Shown here piece by piece: positions 14,990 to 25,092 of a stretch of DNA of 57,694 bases (positions are counted from its first letter, which is position 1; each line of letters starts with the position of its first letter). A program made the translations under genes and the position numbers. The notes beneath the pieces were generated by a model. The model was not told the DNA's origin. It made no database searches and worked only from the letters and a program-made list of their open reading frames with translations. The stretch is from positions 1-57,694 of the forward strand of contig NZ_JAIVFN010000011.1 in assembly GCF_030015065.1 (NCBI RefSeq). Reading direction: 5' to 3'. This DNA is from Xanthobacter autotrophicus (GTDB lineage Bacteria; Pseudomonadota; Alphaproteobacteria; Rhizobiales; Xanthobacteraceae).

Positions 14990-15787
14990 TCACGCCTTCT
15001 TCGCCGTCACGTGCCGGCGGAAGTCGGGCTTGCGCTTCTCGCGGAAGGCGACGCCGCCTTCCCTGGACTCGTCGGTGTCGTAATAGAGGCTCAGCGCCGC
15101 CATCCCCATGGAGGAGATGCCCCGGATACTTTCCGTGTCGGCGTTGAAAGAGCGCTTGGCCAGGGAAAGGGCGGTCGGGCTGCGCTCCAGAAGCTCGGCG
15201 CACCAGCGGTCCACCTCCGCGTCCAGTTCCTCGTGCGGGACCACCGCGTTCACGAGGCCCATGGCCAGCGCCTCGGCCGCGGTGTAGCGCTTGCACAGGT
15301 ACCAGATCTCCCGCGCCTTCTTCTCGCCGACGATGCGGGCGAGGTAGGCGGTGCCGAAGCCGGGATCCACCGAGCCCACCTTGGGGCCCACCTGGCCGAG
15401 CTGCGCCTTGTCCGAGGCGATGGTGAGGTCGCAGATGGTGGCGAGCACGTTGCCGCCGCCGATGGCGAAGCCGTTGACCCGGGCAATGACAGGCTTGGGC
15501 ACGTCGCGGATGAGGCTCTGCAGTTCGTCGATGGGCAGGCCGATGGTGCCGCGCCCGTCATACTGGCCGTCATGGGCGCTCTGGTCGCCGCCGGTGCAGA
15601 ACGCCTTGTCGCCGGCGCCGGTGAGCACGATGACGCCGATGGACCGGTCCCAGCCCGCCGTCTGGAAGGCGTGGATCAGCTCGTCCACCGTCTGGCCCCG
15701 GAAGGCGTTGTACTTGTCCGCGCGATTGATGGTGATGCGGGCGACGCCGGCCGGGCGCACTTCGTAGAGGATGTCTTCATAGGTCAT
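14990..15787 (-). CDS. badI: 2-ketocyclohexanecarboxyl-CoA hydrolase BadI
   Basis: 265-residue crotonase-family ring-cleavage enzyme, related to MenB, that opens 2-ketocyclohexane-1-carboxyl-CoA to pimeloyl-CoA. It follows remembered R. palustris BadI almost line by line: NAFRGQTVDELI, GAGDKAFCTGGDQSAHDG, YDGRGTIGLPIDEL, IRDVPKPVIARVNGFAIGGG, LGQVGPKVGSVDPGFGTA and VGEKKAREIWYLCKRY. The MenB-like HDG-YDGRG segment is the hallmark separating it from ordinary hydratases. ATG 15787 has GGAG upstream; the longer open frame is a shadow of aliA. Position between aliA and pimC fits the pathway order. Confidence 0.93.
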   Translation of the reverse strand: MTYEDILYEVRPAGVARITINRADKYNAFRGQTVDELIHAFQTAGWDRSIGVIVLTGAGDKAFCTGGDQSAHDGQYDGRGTIGLPIDELQSLIRDVPKPVIARVNGFAIGGGNVLATICDLTIASDKAQLGQVGPKVGSVDPGFGTAYLARIVGEKKAREIWYLCKRYTAAEALAMGLVNAVVPHEELDAEVDRWCAELLERSPTALSLAKRSFNADTESIRGISSMGMAALSLYYDTDESREGGVAFREKRKPDFRRHVTAKKA

Positions 15788-15836
15788 CGGGGCTTCTCCG
15801 GAGACGTGCGATACGGATAGGGAAGGGTCCGCCGGC

Positions 15837-17465
<1,629 letters not shown>

Positions 17466-17517
17466 TGGGTTATTTCCTCCCGGCCGCATCCTGCGCGGCG
17501 TTTGCGCCGTCTTGACT

Positions 17518-18708
17518 TCAGCTGGAGGCCGCCTTCAGCGCCTCGCGGGCGATGATCATCTTCATGATCTGCGCGGTCCCGTCGCCGATCTGGAGGCCCA
17601 GCACGTCGCGCAGGCGCTGCTCGAACGGAAGCTCGGTGGAATAGCCGGCGTGGCCGTGCATCAGCAGGCAGGTCTGCACCACCTCGAAAGCGAGCTTGGG
17701 CGCCCACCACTTGCACATGGCGGCTTCCCTGGTGTGGGGCGCGCCGGCGTCCTTGGCGGCGAGGGTGCGGTAGCAGAGCAGCCGTGCGGCCTCCACCATG
17801 GTCTCCGCCTCCGCCAGCGGAAAGGTCACGCCCTGGTTGTCGGCGAGCGGGCGGCCGAACGCCTTGCGGTCCTTCACATAGGCCCAGGTCTCGGCCAGCG
17901 AGACGCGGGCCACGGCGAGGCACTGGAGGCCGATGAGGGCGCGCGAGAAGTCGAAGCCCTGCATCACCTGCACGAAGCCCGATCCCTCGGCCCCCAGCCG
18001 GTGGGAGGCGGGGACGCGGACCTTGTCGAAGAAGATGGAGCCCCGGCCGATGGCGAGCTCGCCGATGTCGTTGAAGCGGGTCCGGCTGATGCCGGGCAGC
18101 CCCATGTCCACCAGGAAGGCGGACACGCCATGCGCGCGCTCGGCGGCGGTGCCGGTGCGGGCGAAGACCACGGCCCAGTCCGCCTGGTCGGCCATGGAAA
18201 TGGAGGTCTTCTCGCCGTCGAGGAGATAATCCTCCCCGTCGCGGGTGGCCTTCAGGGCGAGGGAGGCGGCGTCCGAGCCGCCCCGGGGCTCGGTGAGCGC
18301 CAGGGCGATGAGCAGCTCTCCGGCGACCACCTGCGGCAGGATCTCCGCGGCAATGGCGGGCGCGGCGTGGCGGGCGACGATGGCGCCGCAGAGCGAGGAG
18401 AGGAGCTGGATGTAGCCGACGTTGAAATCCCCTTCCGAGATGGCCTCGAGGACCACGCCGGCGGTGACGTGGTCGGCGCCGAGGCCGCCATATTCGGTCG
18501 GGAACTCCACGCCGATGAGGCCGAGCGCGCCCATCTGCCGGCGCAGCTCCAGCGGCACGCTCGCGCTCAGCTCGCGGGCCTTGTAGCCGGGGGCGAGGAC
18601 ATCGGCGGCGAAGCGCCGGGTCGTCTCGGCGAAGCTCGCCTGGTCAGCCGTCAGGCCGAACGGGACCTCCGGGGCGGTGTCCAGGGGGCGGGATGCTGTC
18701 ACGTTCAT
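17518..18708 (-). CDS. aliB: Cyclohexanecarboxyl-CoA dehydrogenase AliB
   Basis: 396-residue acyl-CoA dehydrogenase oxidising cyclohexanecarboxyl-CoA to the 1-ene. FAD and substrate motifs: ALTEPRGGSDAASLALKATR near residue 138, LLDGEKTSISMADQADWAVV near 160, MQGFDFSRALIGLQCLAVAR near 253, and MHGHAGYSTELPFEQRLRDV near 345. The C-terminal base motif reads IGDGTAQIMKMI, with Asp in place of the usual Glu of YEGT-QI; a similar Asp has been reported for alicyclic acyl-CoA dehydrogenases (from memory). It heads the operon aliB-aliA-badI-pimC-pimD and is divergent from pimB, with a BadR-type dyad in the gap. Confidence 0.88.
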   Translation of the reverse strand: MNVTASRPLDTAPEVPFGLTADQASFAETTRRFAADVLAPGYKARELSASVPLELRRQMGALGLIGVEFPTEYGGLGADHVTAGVVLEAISEGDFNVGYIQLLSSLCGAIVARHAAPAIAAEILPQVVAGELLIALALTEPRGGSDAASLALKATRDGEDYLLDGEKTSISMADQADWAVVFARTGTAAERAHGVSAFLVDMGLPGISRTRFNDIGELAIGRGSIFFDKVRVPASHRLGAEGSGFVQVMQGFDFSRALIGLQCLAVARVSLAETWAYVKDRKAFGRPLADNQGVTFPLAEAETMVEAARLLCYRTLAAKDAGAPHTREAAMCKWWAPKLAFEVVQTCLLMHGHAGYSTELPFEQRLRDVLGLQIGDGTAQIMKMIIAREALKAASS

Positions 18709-18880
18709 GGTCGCTGCCTCAGGCGGGGGCGAGGAAGGACGCGGCGGCCCGCCCGGCGTTCCGCACGCTTCTCGCGGGCGGCACCGGCGCCTTGGCGACC
18801 CGTCCCGCCCCGAGCATCCCTCACCTAATATATAAATACATTGTTATAACTTCCGGCAACCTTATGGCCCTCGAATTTTA

Positions 18881-18898
18881 ATGTCAAGACATTGATAT
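18881..18898. promoter_or_regulatory. BadR-type operator candidate 2 (aliB/pimB intergenic)
   Basis: ATGTCAA-gaca-TTGATAT has the same arms and spacing as the site at 12010-12027. It lies in the 252-bp divergent gap between aliB (start 18708) and pimB (start 18961), about 63 bp before the pimB start and in its AT-rich part. It probably coordinates thiolase and aliB operon expression with badH. Confidence 0.6.
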
Positions 18899-18960
18899 AT
18901 TTTTCGGCTTCCGGGAAAGTCCGCCCCTGCCTCCACCTCCTGAAGGAAGCCAGGAACCCC

Positions 18961-20160
18961 ATGCATCCCTTGATTTTCGATGGCCTTCGCAGCCCCTTCG
19001 GCCGCCATGCCGGCGCGCTGGCAAACGTGCGCCCGGATGATCTTCTCGCCGGCGTGATCTCCGCCGTCCTCGCCCGCAGCCCGCTCCCTGCGGAGGAGAT
19101 CGAAGACGTCATCGCCGGCTGCACCAACCAGGCCGGCGAGGATGCCCGCAACGTGGCCCGTCATGCCGGCCTCCTGGCCGGTGTTCCGGAACGCGCGGGC
19201 GGCATCACCCTCAACCGGCTGTGCGGCTCGGGGCTTGCGGCGGTGGCGGACGCGGCGCGGGCGATCCGATGCGGCGAGGGCGAACTGTTCATGGCGGGCG
19301 GCGTCGAGGTGATGAGCCGCGCCCCCTTCGTCATGGGCAAGGCGACGAGCGCCTTCAGCCGGGAGGTGGCGGTGTTCGATTCCACCATCGGGGCGCGCTT
19401 CTCCAATCCGCGGATCGACGCCGCCTTCGGCACCGATTCCATGCCCCAGACCGCCGACAACATCGCGGCGGAGCTCGGCATCGGCCGCGCGGAAACGGAC
19501 GATTTCGCCCTGCGCTCCCAGCAGCGCTACGAGGCCGCCCGCACCGCCGGCTTCCATGACGGGGAGATCGCCCCGGTCGCCGTTCCGCACGGACGCGGCA
19601 AGCCAGCGGTCATCGTGACGGCCGACGAGCATCCCAGGCCCCAGACCACGTCCGCCTCGCTGGAGAAGCTGCCGCCCCTGTTCGCGGGCGGCGTGGTGAC
19701 CGCGGGCAACGCCTCCGGCATCAATGACGGCGCGGCGGCGCTCCTGATCGGTTCGGAGCGGATGGCGGCGCGTTTCGGCGCGCGTCCGCGCGGGCGCATC
19801 CTGTCGGCGGCCGTCGCTGGCGTCGCGCCGCGCGTCATGGGCCTGGGGCCGGTGCCCGCCACGCAGAAGGCTCTGGCGCGGGCGGACCTGACGCTGGCGC
19901 AGATGGACGCGATCGAGATCAACGAGGCCTTCGCCACCCAGGTCCTCGGTTGCCTGCGGGGCCTCGGCCTTGCAGCGGACGACCCCCGCGTCAATCCCAA
20001 TGGCGGTGCGATCGCCATCGGCCATCCGCTGGGCGCCTCGGGCGCGCGCCTCGCCTTGACGGCGCTGCGGCAGCTGGAAGCCACCGGCGGCCGCTACGGG
20101 CTCGTCACCATGTGCATCGGCGTGGGCCAGGGGATCGCGATGGTGCTCGAACGGATCTAG
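18961..20160 (+). CDS. pimB: Acetyl-CoA acyltransferase (thiolase), PimB-like
   Basis: 399-residue degradative thiolase. The nucleophilic Cys lies in LNRLCGSGLAAVADAARAIR near residue 87, MAGGVEVMSRAPFVMGK follows, then INEAFATQVLG near 320, GGAIAIGHPLGASGARL near 347 with the catalytic His, and MCIGVGQGIA near 382 with the second Cys. Close in type to PcaF/PaaJ beta-ketoadipyl-CoA thiolases. In this setting it would cleave 3-ketopimeloyl-CoA to glutaryl-CoA and acetyl-CoA, the last step of the cluster. ATG 18961 is preceded by AGGAAGCCAGGAA. It is alone on the plus strand before the binding-protein gene. Confidence 0.87.
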   Translation: MHPLIFDGLRSPFGRHAGALANVRPDDLLAGVISAVLARSPLPAEEIEDVIAGCTNQAGEDARNVARHAGLLAGVPERAGGITLNRLCGSGLAAVADAARAIRCGEGELFMAGGVEVMSRAPFVMGKATSAFSREVAVFDSTIGARFSNPRIDAAFGTDSMPQTADNIAAELGIGRAETDDFALRSQQRYEAARTAGFHDGEIAPVAVPHGRGKPAVIVTADEHPRPQTTSASLEKLPPLFAGGVVTAGNASGINDGAAALLIGSERMAARFGARPRGRILSAAVAGVAPRVMGLGPVPATQKALARADLTLAQMDAIEINEAFATQVLGCLRGLGLAADDPRVNPNGGAIAIGHPLGASGARLALTALRQLEATGGRYGLVTMCIGVGQGIAMVLERI

Positions 20161-20235
20161 AGCACACGCCGACCATCAAGCCGGAGCGCGATCCGGACGC
20201 CGCCACGCCTGGGTGTCGCGTCCCGGCCGCAATTA

Positions 20236-20276
20236 ATATCAACTACTAGACATATATTATATCATATGATTGATAT
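20236..20276. promoter_or_regulatory. Two BadR-type operator candidates upstream of the binding-protein gene
   Basis: ATATCAA-ctac-TAGACAT (20236-20253) is the reverse-orientation match, with one mismatch, to the dyads at 12010 and 18881. ATATCAT-atga-TTGATAT (20259-20276) has one mismatch to the fully symmetric form. Their centres are 23 bp apart, in a very AT-rich stretch 53-93 bp before the start of the substrate-binding protein gene. This links the transporter component to the alicyclic-acid regulon. Confidence 0.55.
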
Positions 20277-20328
20277 AAATGAGAGCGCCAAAAACCTGCT
20301 GAACAGGCGCCTTTCAGGGAGGATTCCA

Positions 20329-21531
20329 ATGGTCGGTCGCGCGTGCATCTGCGGGCTTTTAGCCGGCCTGGTCCTGTGGGCCGGGCCGGGACAGGCCGAG
20401 ACGAACATCAAGATCGGCGTGCTCAGCGACATGTCCGGCCCCTATTCCGATCTCGCGGGGCCGGGCTCGGTGGTCGCCGCGCGGCTGGCGGTGGAGGATT
20501 TCAAGGGGGCATCTAGGGGGATCACCGTGGATATCCTCTCCGGCAATCACCAGAACAAGGCCGATATCGGCTCGGTGATCGCCCGGTCCTGGATCGACCA
20601 GGACGGCGTGGATGTCATCGCCGACGTCACCGGTTCGCCGGTGGCGCTGGCGGTCAGCCAGATCGTCAAGGACAAGAACCGGATCCAGCTCAATGCCGGA
20701 GCGGCAACCGCCGACCTGACCGGCTCCAGGTGCAGCGCCAATACCATCCACTGGACCTACGACACCTGGGCCAACGCCAACGGCACCGGCAGCGCCTTCG
20801 TCAGGCAGGGCGGGACGAGCTGGTTCTTCATCGCCGTGGACCAGGCCTCCGGCCATGCCATGGAGCGGGACACCGCCGCCGTGGTGAAGGCCGCGGGCGG
20901 GACCGTGCTCGGCTCCGTCAAGCACCCGCTCGGCACCAGCGACTTCTCGTCCTACCTGCTGCGCGCCCAGTCATCGGGCGCCAGGGTGCTGGGGCTCGCC
21001 AGCGGCGGCGAGGACATGATCAACGCCATCAAGCAGGCGTCGGAATTCGGCATCGTGCAGGGCGGCCAGTCCATCGCCGGGCTGTTCACCTTCATCACCG
21101 ACATTCACGCCCTCGGCCTGAAGCTCGCCCAGGGCCTCGTGCTCACGGAAGCCTTCTACTGGGACCGCGATGATGCGAGCCGCGCCTGGTCCAGGCGCTT
21201 CGCCGCGGCGTTCGGCGGCAAGATGCCGACCCAGGTCCATGCCGGCGTCTACTCCTCCACCATGCACTACCTCAAGGCGGTCGAGGCCGCCGGCACCAAG
21301 GACACCGCGACGGTGCTCGCCAGGATGCGCGAGATGCCCATCGACGACCCCCTGTTCGGCAAGGGCGAGGTGCGGATCGACGGGCGCGCGGTGCACGACA
21401 TGTTCCTGTTCCGCGTCAAGACCCCGGCCCAGTCCAGGGGCGAGTGGGACCTCTACGAGACCCTCGCCACCATCCCGGCGTCGCAAGCCTTCCGGCCCCT
21501 GTCGCAGGGCGGCTGCCCACTCGTCAAATAG
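20329..21531 (+). CDS. Periplasmic substrate-binding protein, branched-chain amino-acid/aromatic-acid ABC type
   Basis: 400-residue LivK-like (Peripla_BP_6) binding protein. Residues 1-24 form a Sec signal peptide with hydrophobic core ICGLLAGLVLWAG and the likely cleavage GQA-ET. The mature start NIKIGVLSDMSGPYSDLAGP is typical of binding proteins for carboxylic acids. Further family segments include VTGSPVALAVSQIVKDKNR and ADLTGSRCSANTIHWTYDTW. ATG 20329 with AGGGAGGA upstream is chosen; an upstream in-frame ATG starts inside the operator region. No permease or ATPase gene follows, so partner subunits must be elsewhere. Position and shared operator suggest that it captures cyclohexanecarboxylate or a related acid. 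Confidence 0.82.
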   Translation: MVGRACICGLLAGLVLWAGPGQAETNIKIGVLSDMSGPYSDLAGPGSVVAARLAVEDFKGASRGITVDILSGNHQNKADIGSVIARSWIDQDGVDVIADVTGSPVALAVSQIVKDKNRIQLNAGAATADLTGSRCSANTIHWTYDTWANANGTGSAFVRQGGTSWFFIAVDQASGHAMERDTAAVVKAAGGTVLGSVKHPLGTSDFSSYLLRAQSSGARVLGLASGGEDMINAIKQASEFGIVQGGQSIAGLFTFITDIHALGLKLAQGLVLTEAFYWDRDDASRAWSRRFAAAFGGKMPTQVHAGVYSSTMHYLKAVEAAGTKDTATVLARMREMPIDDPLFGKGEVRIDGRAVHDMFLFRVKTPAQSRGEWDLYETLATIPASQAFRPLSQGGCPLVK

Positions 21532-21566
21532 GCGCCGGGCGGCACGGCTCGCCCGCCGGGCGTCCC

Positions 21567-22268
21567 TCAGTGCCCGTGCCCCTCGTGATCATGGCGATCG
21601 TGATCATGGCCATCGTGATCGTGCGCGGGCAGGGAGACGCCGAAGACCTTGACCAGGTCGGCCACCTGCTCCGGCGACAGATAGCGCGGGTTCAGGCCGC
21701 GCAGCAGCAGATAGAGCCGGGCGGTTTCCTCCAGCTCCTCGGTGGCGAACACGGCGGCCTCCAGCGTGTCGCCGGCCACCACCGGGCCGTGATTTGCAAG
21801 CAGCACCGAGGAATAGCGCCCCGCCAATCCCCGGATGGCATCGGACACCGCCGGATCGCCGGGCCGATAATAGGGCACCAGCGCGGTCTGGCCGCAGCGC
21901 ATCAGGTAATAAGGCGTCATGGGCGGCAGAACCGCCCTCGGGTCGATCTCCGGCAGCATGGTGAGCGCCACCGCATGGGTGGAGTGCAGGTGCACGATGG
22001 CCTTCGCGGTCGAGCGCGTGTCGTAGAGCGCCTGGTGCAGCGGGATCTCCTTGGTGGGCGCATCCCCGGAGACGATCCGCCCCGCCGCGTCGAGGCGGGA
22101 GATGCGCGCCGGATCGAGGAAGCCCAGCGAAGCATTGGTGGGCGTCACCAGCCAGCCGCCATCATCGAGGCGCAGGCTGATATTGCCCGACGAGCCGGGG
22201 GTGAGGCCGCGCTCGAACAGCGAGCGGGCGAACATGCAGATGCTCTCGCGCAGTTTCGTTTCCGACAT
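21567..22268 (-). CDS. otnC: 3-oxo-tetronate 4-phosphate decarboxylase OtnC (class II aldolase fold)
   Basis: 233-residue class II aldolase/adducin-family protein that decarboxylates 3-oxo-tetronate 4-phosphate to dihydroxyacetone phosphate. Family signs: LTPGSSGNISLRLDDGGWLV near residue 22, IPLHQALYDTRSTAKAIVHL near 75, the metal-binding HSTHAVAL near 95 and LLANHGPVVAGDTLEAA near 155. Unusually it ends in a 20-residue His/Asp tail (HDHDGHDHDRHDHEGHGH), probably metal-binding or metal-storing and absent from typical OtnC. It is encoded 105 bp downstream of the LacI gene on the same strand and works with OtnK and OtnI encoded divergently. Confidence 0.87.
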   Translation of the reverse strand: MSETKLRESICMFARSLFERGLTPGSSGNISLRLDDGGWLVTPTNASLGFLDPARISRLDAAGRIVSGDAPTKEIPLHQALYDTRSTAKAIVHLHSTHAVALTMLPEIDPRAVLPPMTPYYLMRCGQTALVPYYRPGDPAVSDAIRGLAGRYSSVLLANHGPVVAGDTLEAAVFATEELEETARLYLLLRGLNPRYLSPEQVADLVKVFGVSLPAHDHDGHDHDRHDHEGHGH

Positions 22269-22373
22269 GGCAGGTCCTCGGCCCGGCCCCAGGATGAGGT
22301 CCGGGCTCCCAAGCGGGAATGGAAGAGATCGGACCGGCCGAACCAGAACGGGCCGGCTCCGAAGCGACGGAAC

Positions 22374-23426
22374 TTAAGTGGTCGCCCCCTCAATCAGCTC
22401 GAAATCGAGCGTGATGACGGCCGGCGGCCCATCGGATGAAACGAGCCGCGCGCTGGTCTCGCCGACCTCGACGCGCGGCGTGCGGATGGTGGACAAAGGC
22501 TGCGGCGCGCAGCGGGCGACGTCGAGGCCGTTATGGCCGAACAGCGCCAGCTGGCCGGGAATGCCGATGCCCCGGGCCAGGCAGAGAAAATAGCCGCCGA
22601 TGGCCATGTCGTCGTTGGAGAAGTAGACCGCGTCGAGGTCCGGGCATTGCGCGAGGAGGCGGGCGAGCCCGTCGCGCCCCGCCTCGATGGACGACGGCGC
22701 CGCGCCGATCGCCTCGGCCGCCACCTGGAGGCCGGCCTCGGCCAGCACCGCTCGGAAGCCCTCGAACCTCTTGGCGGCGCGCAGGTCGAGGGCAAGATCA
22801 TGGCCCACATAGCCAATCCGCCGATAGCCGCGCCCCAGAAGGTGGCGCGCGCTGACGCGGCCGGCCTCGCGGTTGGAGAAGCCCACCACCATGTCGATGC
22901 CGACGCCGTCCGTGTCCAGCATCTCGACGATGCGGATGCCCGCGCCGCGCAGCATGGCATCCGCCCGCGGGGTGTGCTCCAGCCCGGCCACCAGCAGCCC
23001 GGTGGGACGCCAGCTGAGGAGGGACGAGATCAGCCCTTCCTCACCGTCAAGGTCATAGTCGGTGACGCCGATGACCGACTGGAAGCCGGCCTTGCCAAGC
23101 ACCGAATTGGCACCCCTCAGCAGGTCCGGGAACACGATGTTGGCGAGGGAGGGAACGATGATCCCCACCAGCTTCGATCCGGTGGAGGCGAGGGTGCCGG
23201 CGATCCGGTTGGGCACATAGCCGAGCCGGGCCGCCGCCTCCAGCACGCTGGCGCGGGTCTTGGAGGAAAACGAGCCGTGGCTGCGCAGGACCCGCGAGGC
23301 CGTGCTCTCGCCGACGCCGGCCTCGCGGGCGACATCCGTGAGGGTCACGCCCGCGCCTGAGCCCATGGGAGAGCCTACGTGCGGGCCTGCGCTCGCGCGG
23401 CGCCCGGCCAGCGCGTCGTCATGCAT
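22374..23426 (-). CDS. LacI-family regulator of sugar-acid genes (GntR/gluconate type)
   Basis: About 350 residues. The LacI headpiece reads VTLTDVAREAGVGESTASRV near residues 27-46, followed by SSKTRASVLEAAARLGYVPN and the hinge; the periplasmic-binding-like sensor domain follows (VGIIVPSLANIVFPDLLRGA, VYFSNDDMAIGGYFLCLARG, LALFGHNGLDVARCAPQPLS). It belongs with gluconate-type LacI repressors that recognise TGGCAGCGCTGCCA-like sites, three of which lie just upstream. The start is uncertain: ATG 23426 (used), GTG 23480 and ATG 23366 are all in frame and none has a perfect ribosome site. Effector presumably a four-carbon sugar acid or its phosphate. Confidence 0.8.
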   Translation of the reverse strand: MHDDALAGRRASAGPHVGSPMGSGAGVTLTDVAREAGVGESTASRVLRSHGSFSSKTRASVLEAAARLGYVPNRIAGTLASTGSKLVGIIVPSLANIVFPDLLRGANSVLGKAGFQSVIGVTDYDLDGEEGLISSLLSWRPTGLLVAGLEHTPRADAMLRGAGIRIVEMLDTDGVGIDMVVGFSNREAGRVSARHLLGRGYRRIGYVGHDLALDLRAAKRFEGFRAVLAEAGLQVAAEAIGAAPSSIEAGRDGLARLLAQCPDLDAVYFSNDDMAIGGYFLCLARGIGIPGQLALFGHNGLDVARCAPQPLSTIRTPRVEVGETSARLVSSDGPPAVITLDFELIEGATT

Positions 23427-23565
23427 TGAAAGGGCGTCCTTGTCGGCCACGCCTGCCCTCCCCCGCCCGGACGGGTGCACCCTGGATGCGCGACAACCGC
23501 ACTTGGGGTTTTCGTGTTTGATTTCCGTTGTGTCACGCTCCTAAGGAGGCATCAAGGCGGTATTT

Positions 23566-23634
23566 TGGCAGCGCTACCATTTTCCATTTGGCAGCGCTGC
23601 CACTGTTTGCTATGTCCTGATGGCAGCGCTGCCA
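23566..23634. promoter_or_regulatory. Three LacI-type operators in the divergent promoter region
   Basis: TGGCAGCGCTACCA (23566-23579, one mismatch), TGGCAGCGCTGCCA (23589-23602, perfect dyad) and TGGCAGCGCTGCCA (23621-23634, perfect) lie between the LacI gene and the MFS gene. Centre-to-centre distances are 23 and 32 bp. The last site ends 59 bp before the transporter ATG. They probably control both divergent transcripts and allow cooperative or looped binding. Confidence 0.85.
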
Positions 23635-23693
23635 TGCCTTGCGCGCAGCCCAAGACGACAGCCAACACAAACGCCACCTCCAGGGAGGACCCG

Positions 23694-25007
23694 ATGAGCA
23701 CCCAAACCGCGCCCCTCGCGGCGCACGTCGCCGTAGAACCGGACACGCAGAAGGCGGCTTACGCCAAGGTGTTCTGGCGCATCGTCCCGTTTCTGATGCT
23801 GTGCTACGTGGTCGCCTACCTCGACCGCGTGAACGTGGGCTTCGCCAAGCTCCAGATGTCCCAGGACCTCAACTTCAGCGAGACGGTGTACGGGCTCGGC
23901 GCGGGCATCTTCTTCCTCGGCTATTTCCTGTTCGAGGTGCCGAGCAACGTCATCCTGCACAAGGTGGGCGCGCGCATCTGGATCGCCCGCATCATGGTGA
24001 CCTGGGGCCTCATCTCGGCCGCCTTCATGTTTGTCACCAACGCGCCCATGTTCTACGCCCTGCGCTTCCTGCTCGGCGTGGCGGAGGCCGGCTTCTATCC
24101 CGGCATCATCCTGTACCTGACCTACTGGTATCCCTCGCACCGCCGCGCCAGGATCATCGCCATCTTCATGTCGGCGATCCCGATCTCCGGCATCTTCGGC
24201 AACCCCCTGTCCGGCTGGATCATGGACAGCTTCCACGGCACCTCGGGGCTGGCCGGCTGGCAGTGGATGTTCCTCATCGAGGCCATTCCGGCCATCGCCA
24301 TCGGCCTCGCCATCTATTTCTACCTCGACAACGGCATCCGCGACGCCAAGTGGCTGAGCGCCGAGCACAAGGCCGTGCTGGAGCATGAAATCGCCCAGGA
24401 GGAGCGCACCAAGGAAGGCCACCACTCCATCGCCGGCGTGTTCCGCGACAGGCGGGTGTGGCTCATGAGCTTCATCTATTTCTGCTTCGTCATGGGCCAG
24501 TACGCCCTGACCTTCTGGATGCCCACCCTGGTGAAGTCCACGGGCGTCACCGGCAACTTCCATATCGGCCTCGTCAGCGCCATTCCGTTCATCTGCGCCG
24601 TCATCGCCATGAACCTGATCGGCCGCAGCTCGGACCGCCATCGCGAGCGGCGCTGGCACCTCGTTATCCCGGCGCTGATGGGCGCGGTGGGGTTCACGGT
24701 GGCCGCCACCTCCACCAGCACCACGGTGGCCATCGTCTTCCTGTCCGTCGCCGCCGCCGGAGCCATCTCCTGCGCACCGCTGTTCTGGTCCCTGCCCACC
24801 GCCTTCCTGGCCGGAACGGGCGCCGCCGCCGGCATCGCGCTGATCAATTCGGTGGGCAACCTCGCCGGCTTCGTCAGCCCCTACCTGATCGGCTTCCTGA
24901 AGGACCTCACCGGCTCGACCCAGGTGGGCATGTATGCCCTCGCGGCGATCCTGGTGGCGGGCGCGGCGGCGGTGCTGACCACTTCGCCCAGGCTCGTCAA
25001 CAAGTGA
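23694..25007 (+). CDS. MFS sugar-acid transporter (anion:cation symporter family)
   Basis: 437-residue inner-membrane carrier with about 12 hydrophobic helices. ACS-family features: FWRIVPFLMLCYVVAYLDRV at the first helix, NVGFAKLQMSQDLNFSETVY, GIFFLGYFLFEVPSNVILHK, and the ARFLLG-type segment ALRFLLGVAEAGFYPGIILY. Related carriers move tartrate, galactonate, glucarate or threonate with protons. ATG 23694 has AGGGAGGACCCG upstream; the longer open frame runs through the operators and is not coding. It is the first gene of the operon MFS-ltnD-otnI-otnK, so L-threonate or a related tetronate is the likely substrate. Confidence 0.85.
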   Translation: MSTQTAPLAAHVAVEPDTQKAAYAKVFWRIVPFLMLCYVVAYLDRVNVGFAKLQMSQDLNFSETVYGLGAGIFFLGYFLFEVPSNVILHKVGARIWIARIMVTWGLISAAFMFVTNAPMFYALRFLLGVAEAGFYPGIILYLTYWYPSHRRARIIAIFMSAIPISGIFGNPLSGWIMDSFHGTSGLAGWQWMFLIEAIPAIAIGLAIYFYLDNGIRDAKWLSAEHKAVLEHEIAQEERTKEGHHSIAGVFRDRRVWLMSFIYFCFVMGQYALTFWMPTLVKSTGVTGNFHIGLVSAIPFICAVIAMNLIGRSSDRHRERRWHLVIPALMGAVGFTVAATSTSTTVAIVFLSVAAAGAISCAPLFWSLPTAFLAGTGAAAGIALINSVGNLAGFVSPYLIGFLKDLTGSTQVGMYALAAILVAGAAAVLTTSPRLVNK

Positions 25008-25092
25008 ACGCACGTCCTCCCGCGGGGCGCTCCGCGGGAGGTCCCGTATGGGCACGCCGCCCCAGCGCAGCTCCCTTTCCGAGGATCAGGTC

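Noticed and set aside
20158-20203. Degenerate copy of the 50-bp palindrome after pimB (agagcacacgccgacc and gagcgcgatcc segments)
   Set aside because: Partial resemblance only; the arms no longer pair, so it was not listed as a repeat.
21532-21566. Terminator between the convergent binding-protein and otnC genes
   Set aside because: GC-rich arms are short and imperfect, with no T-tract on either strand.
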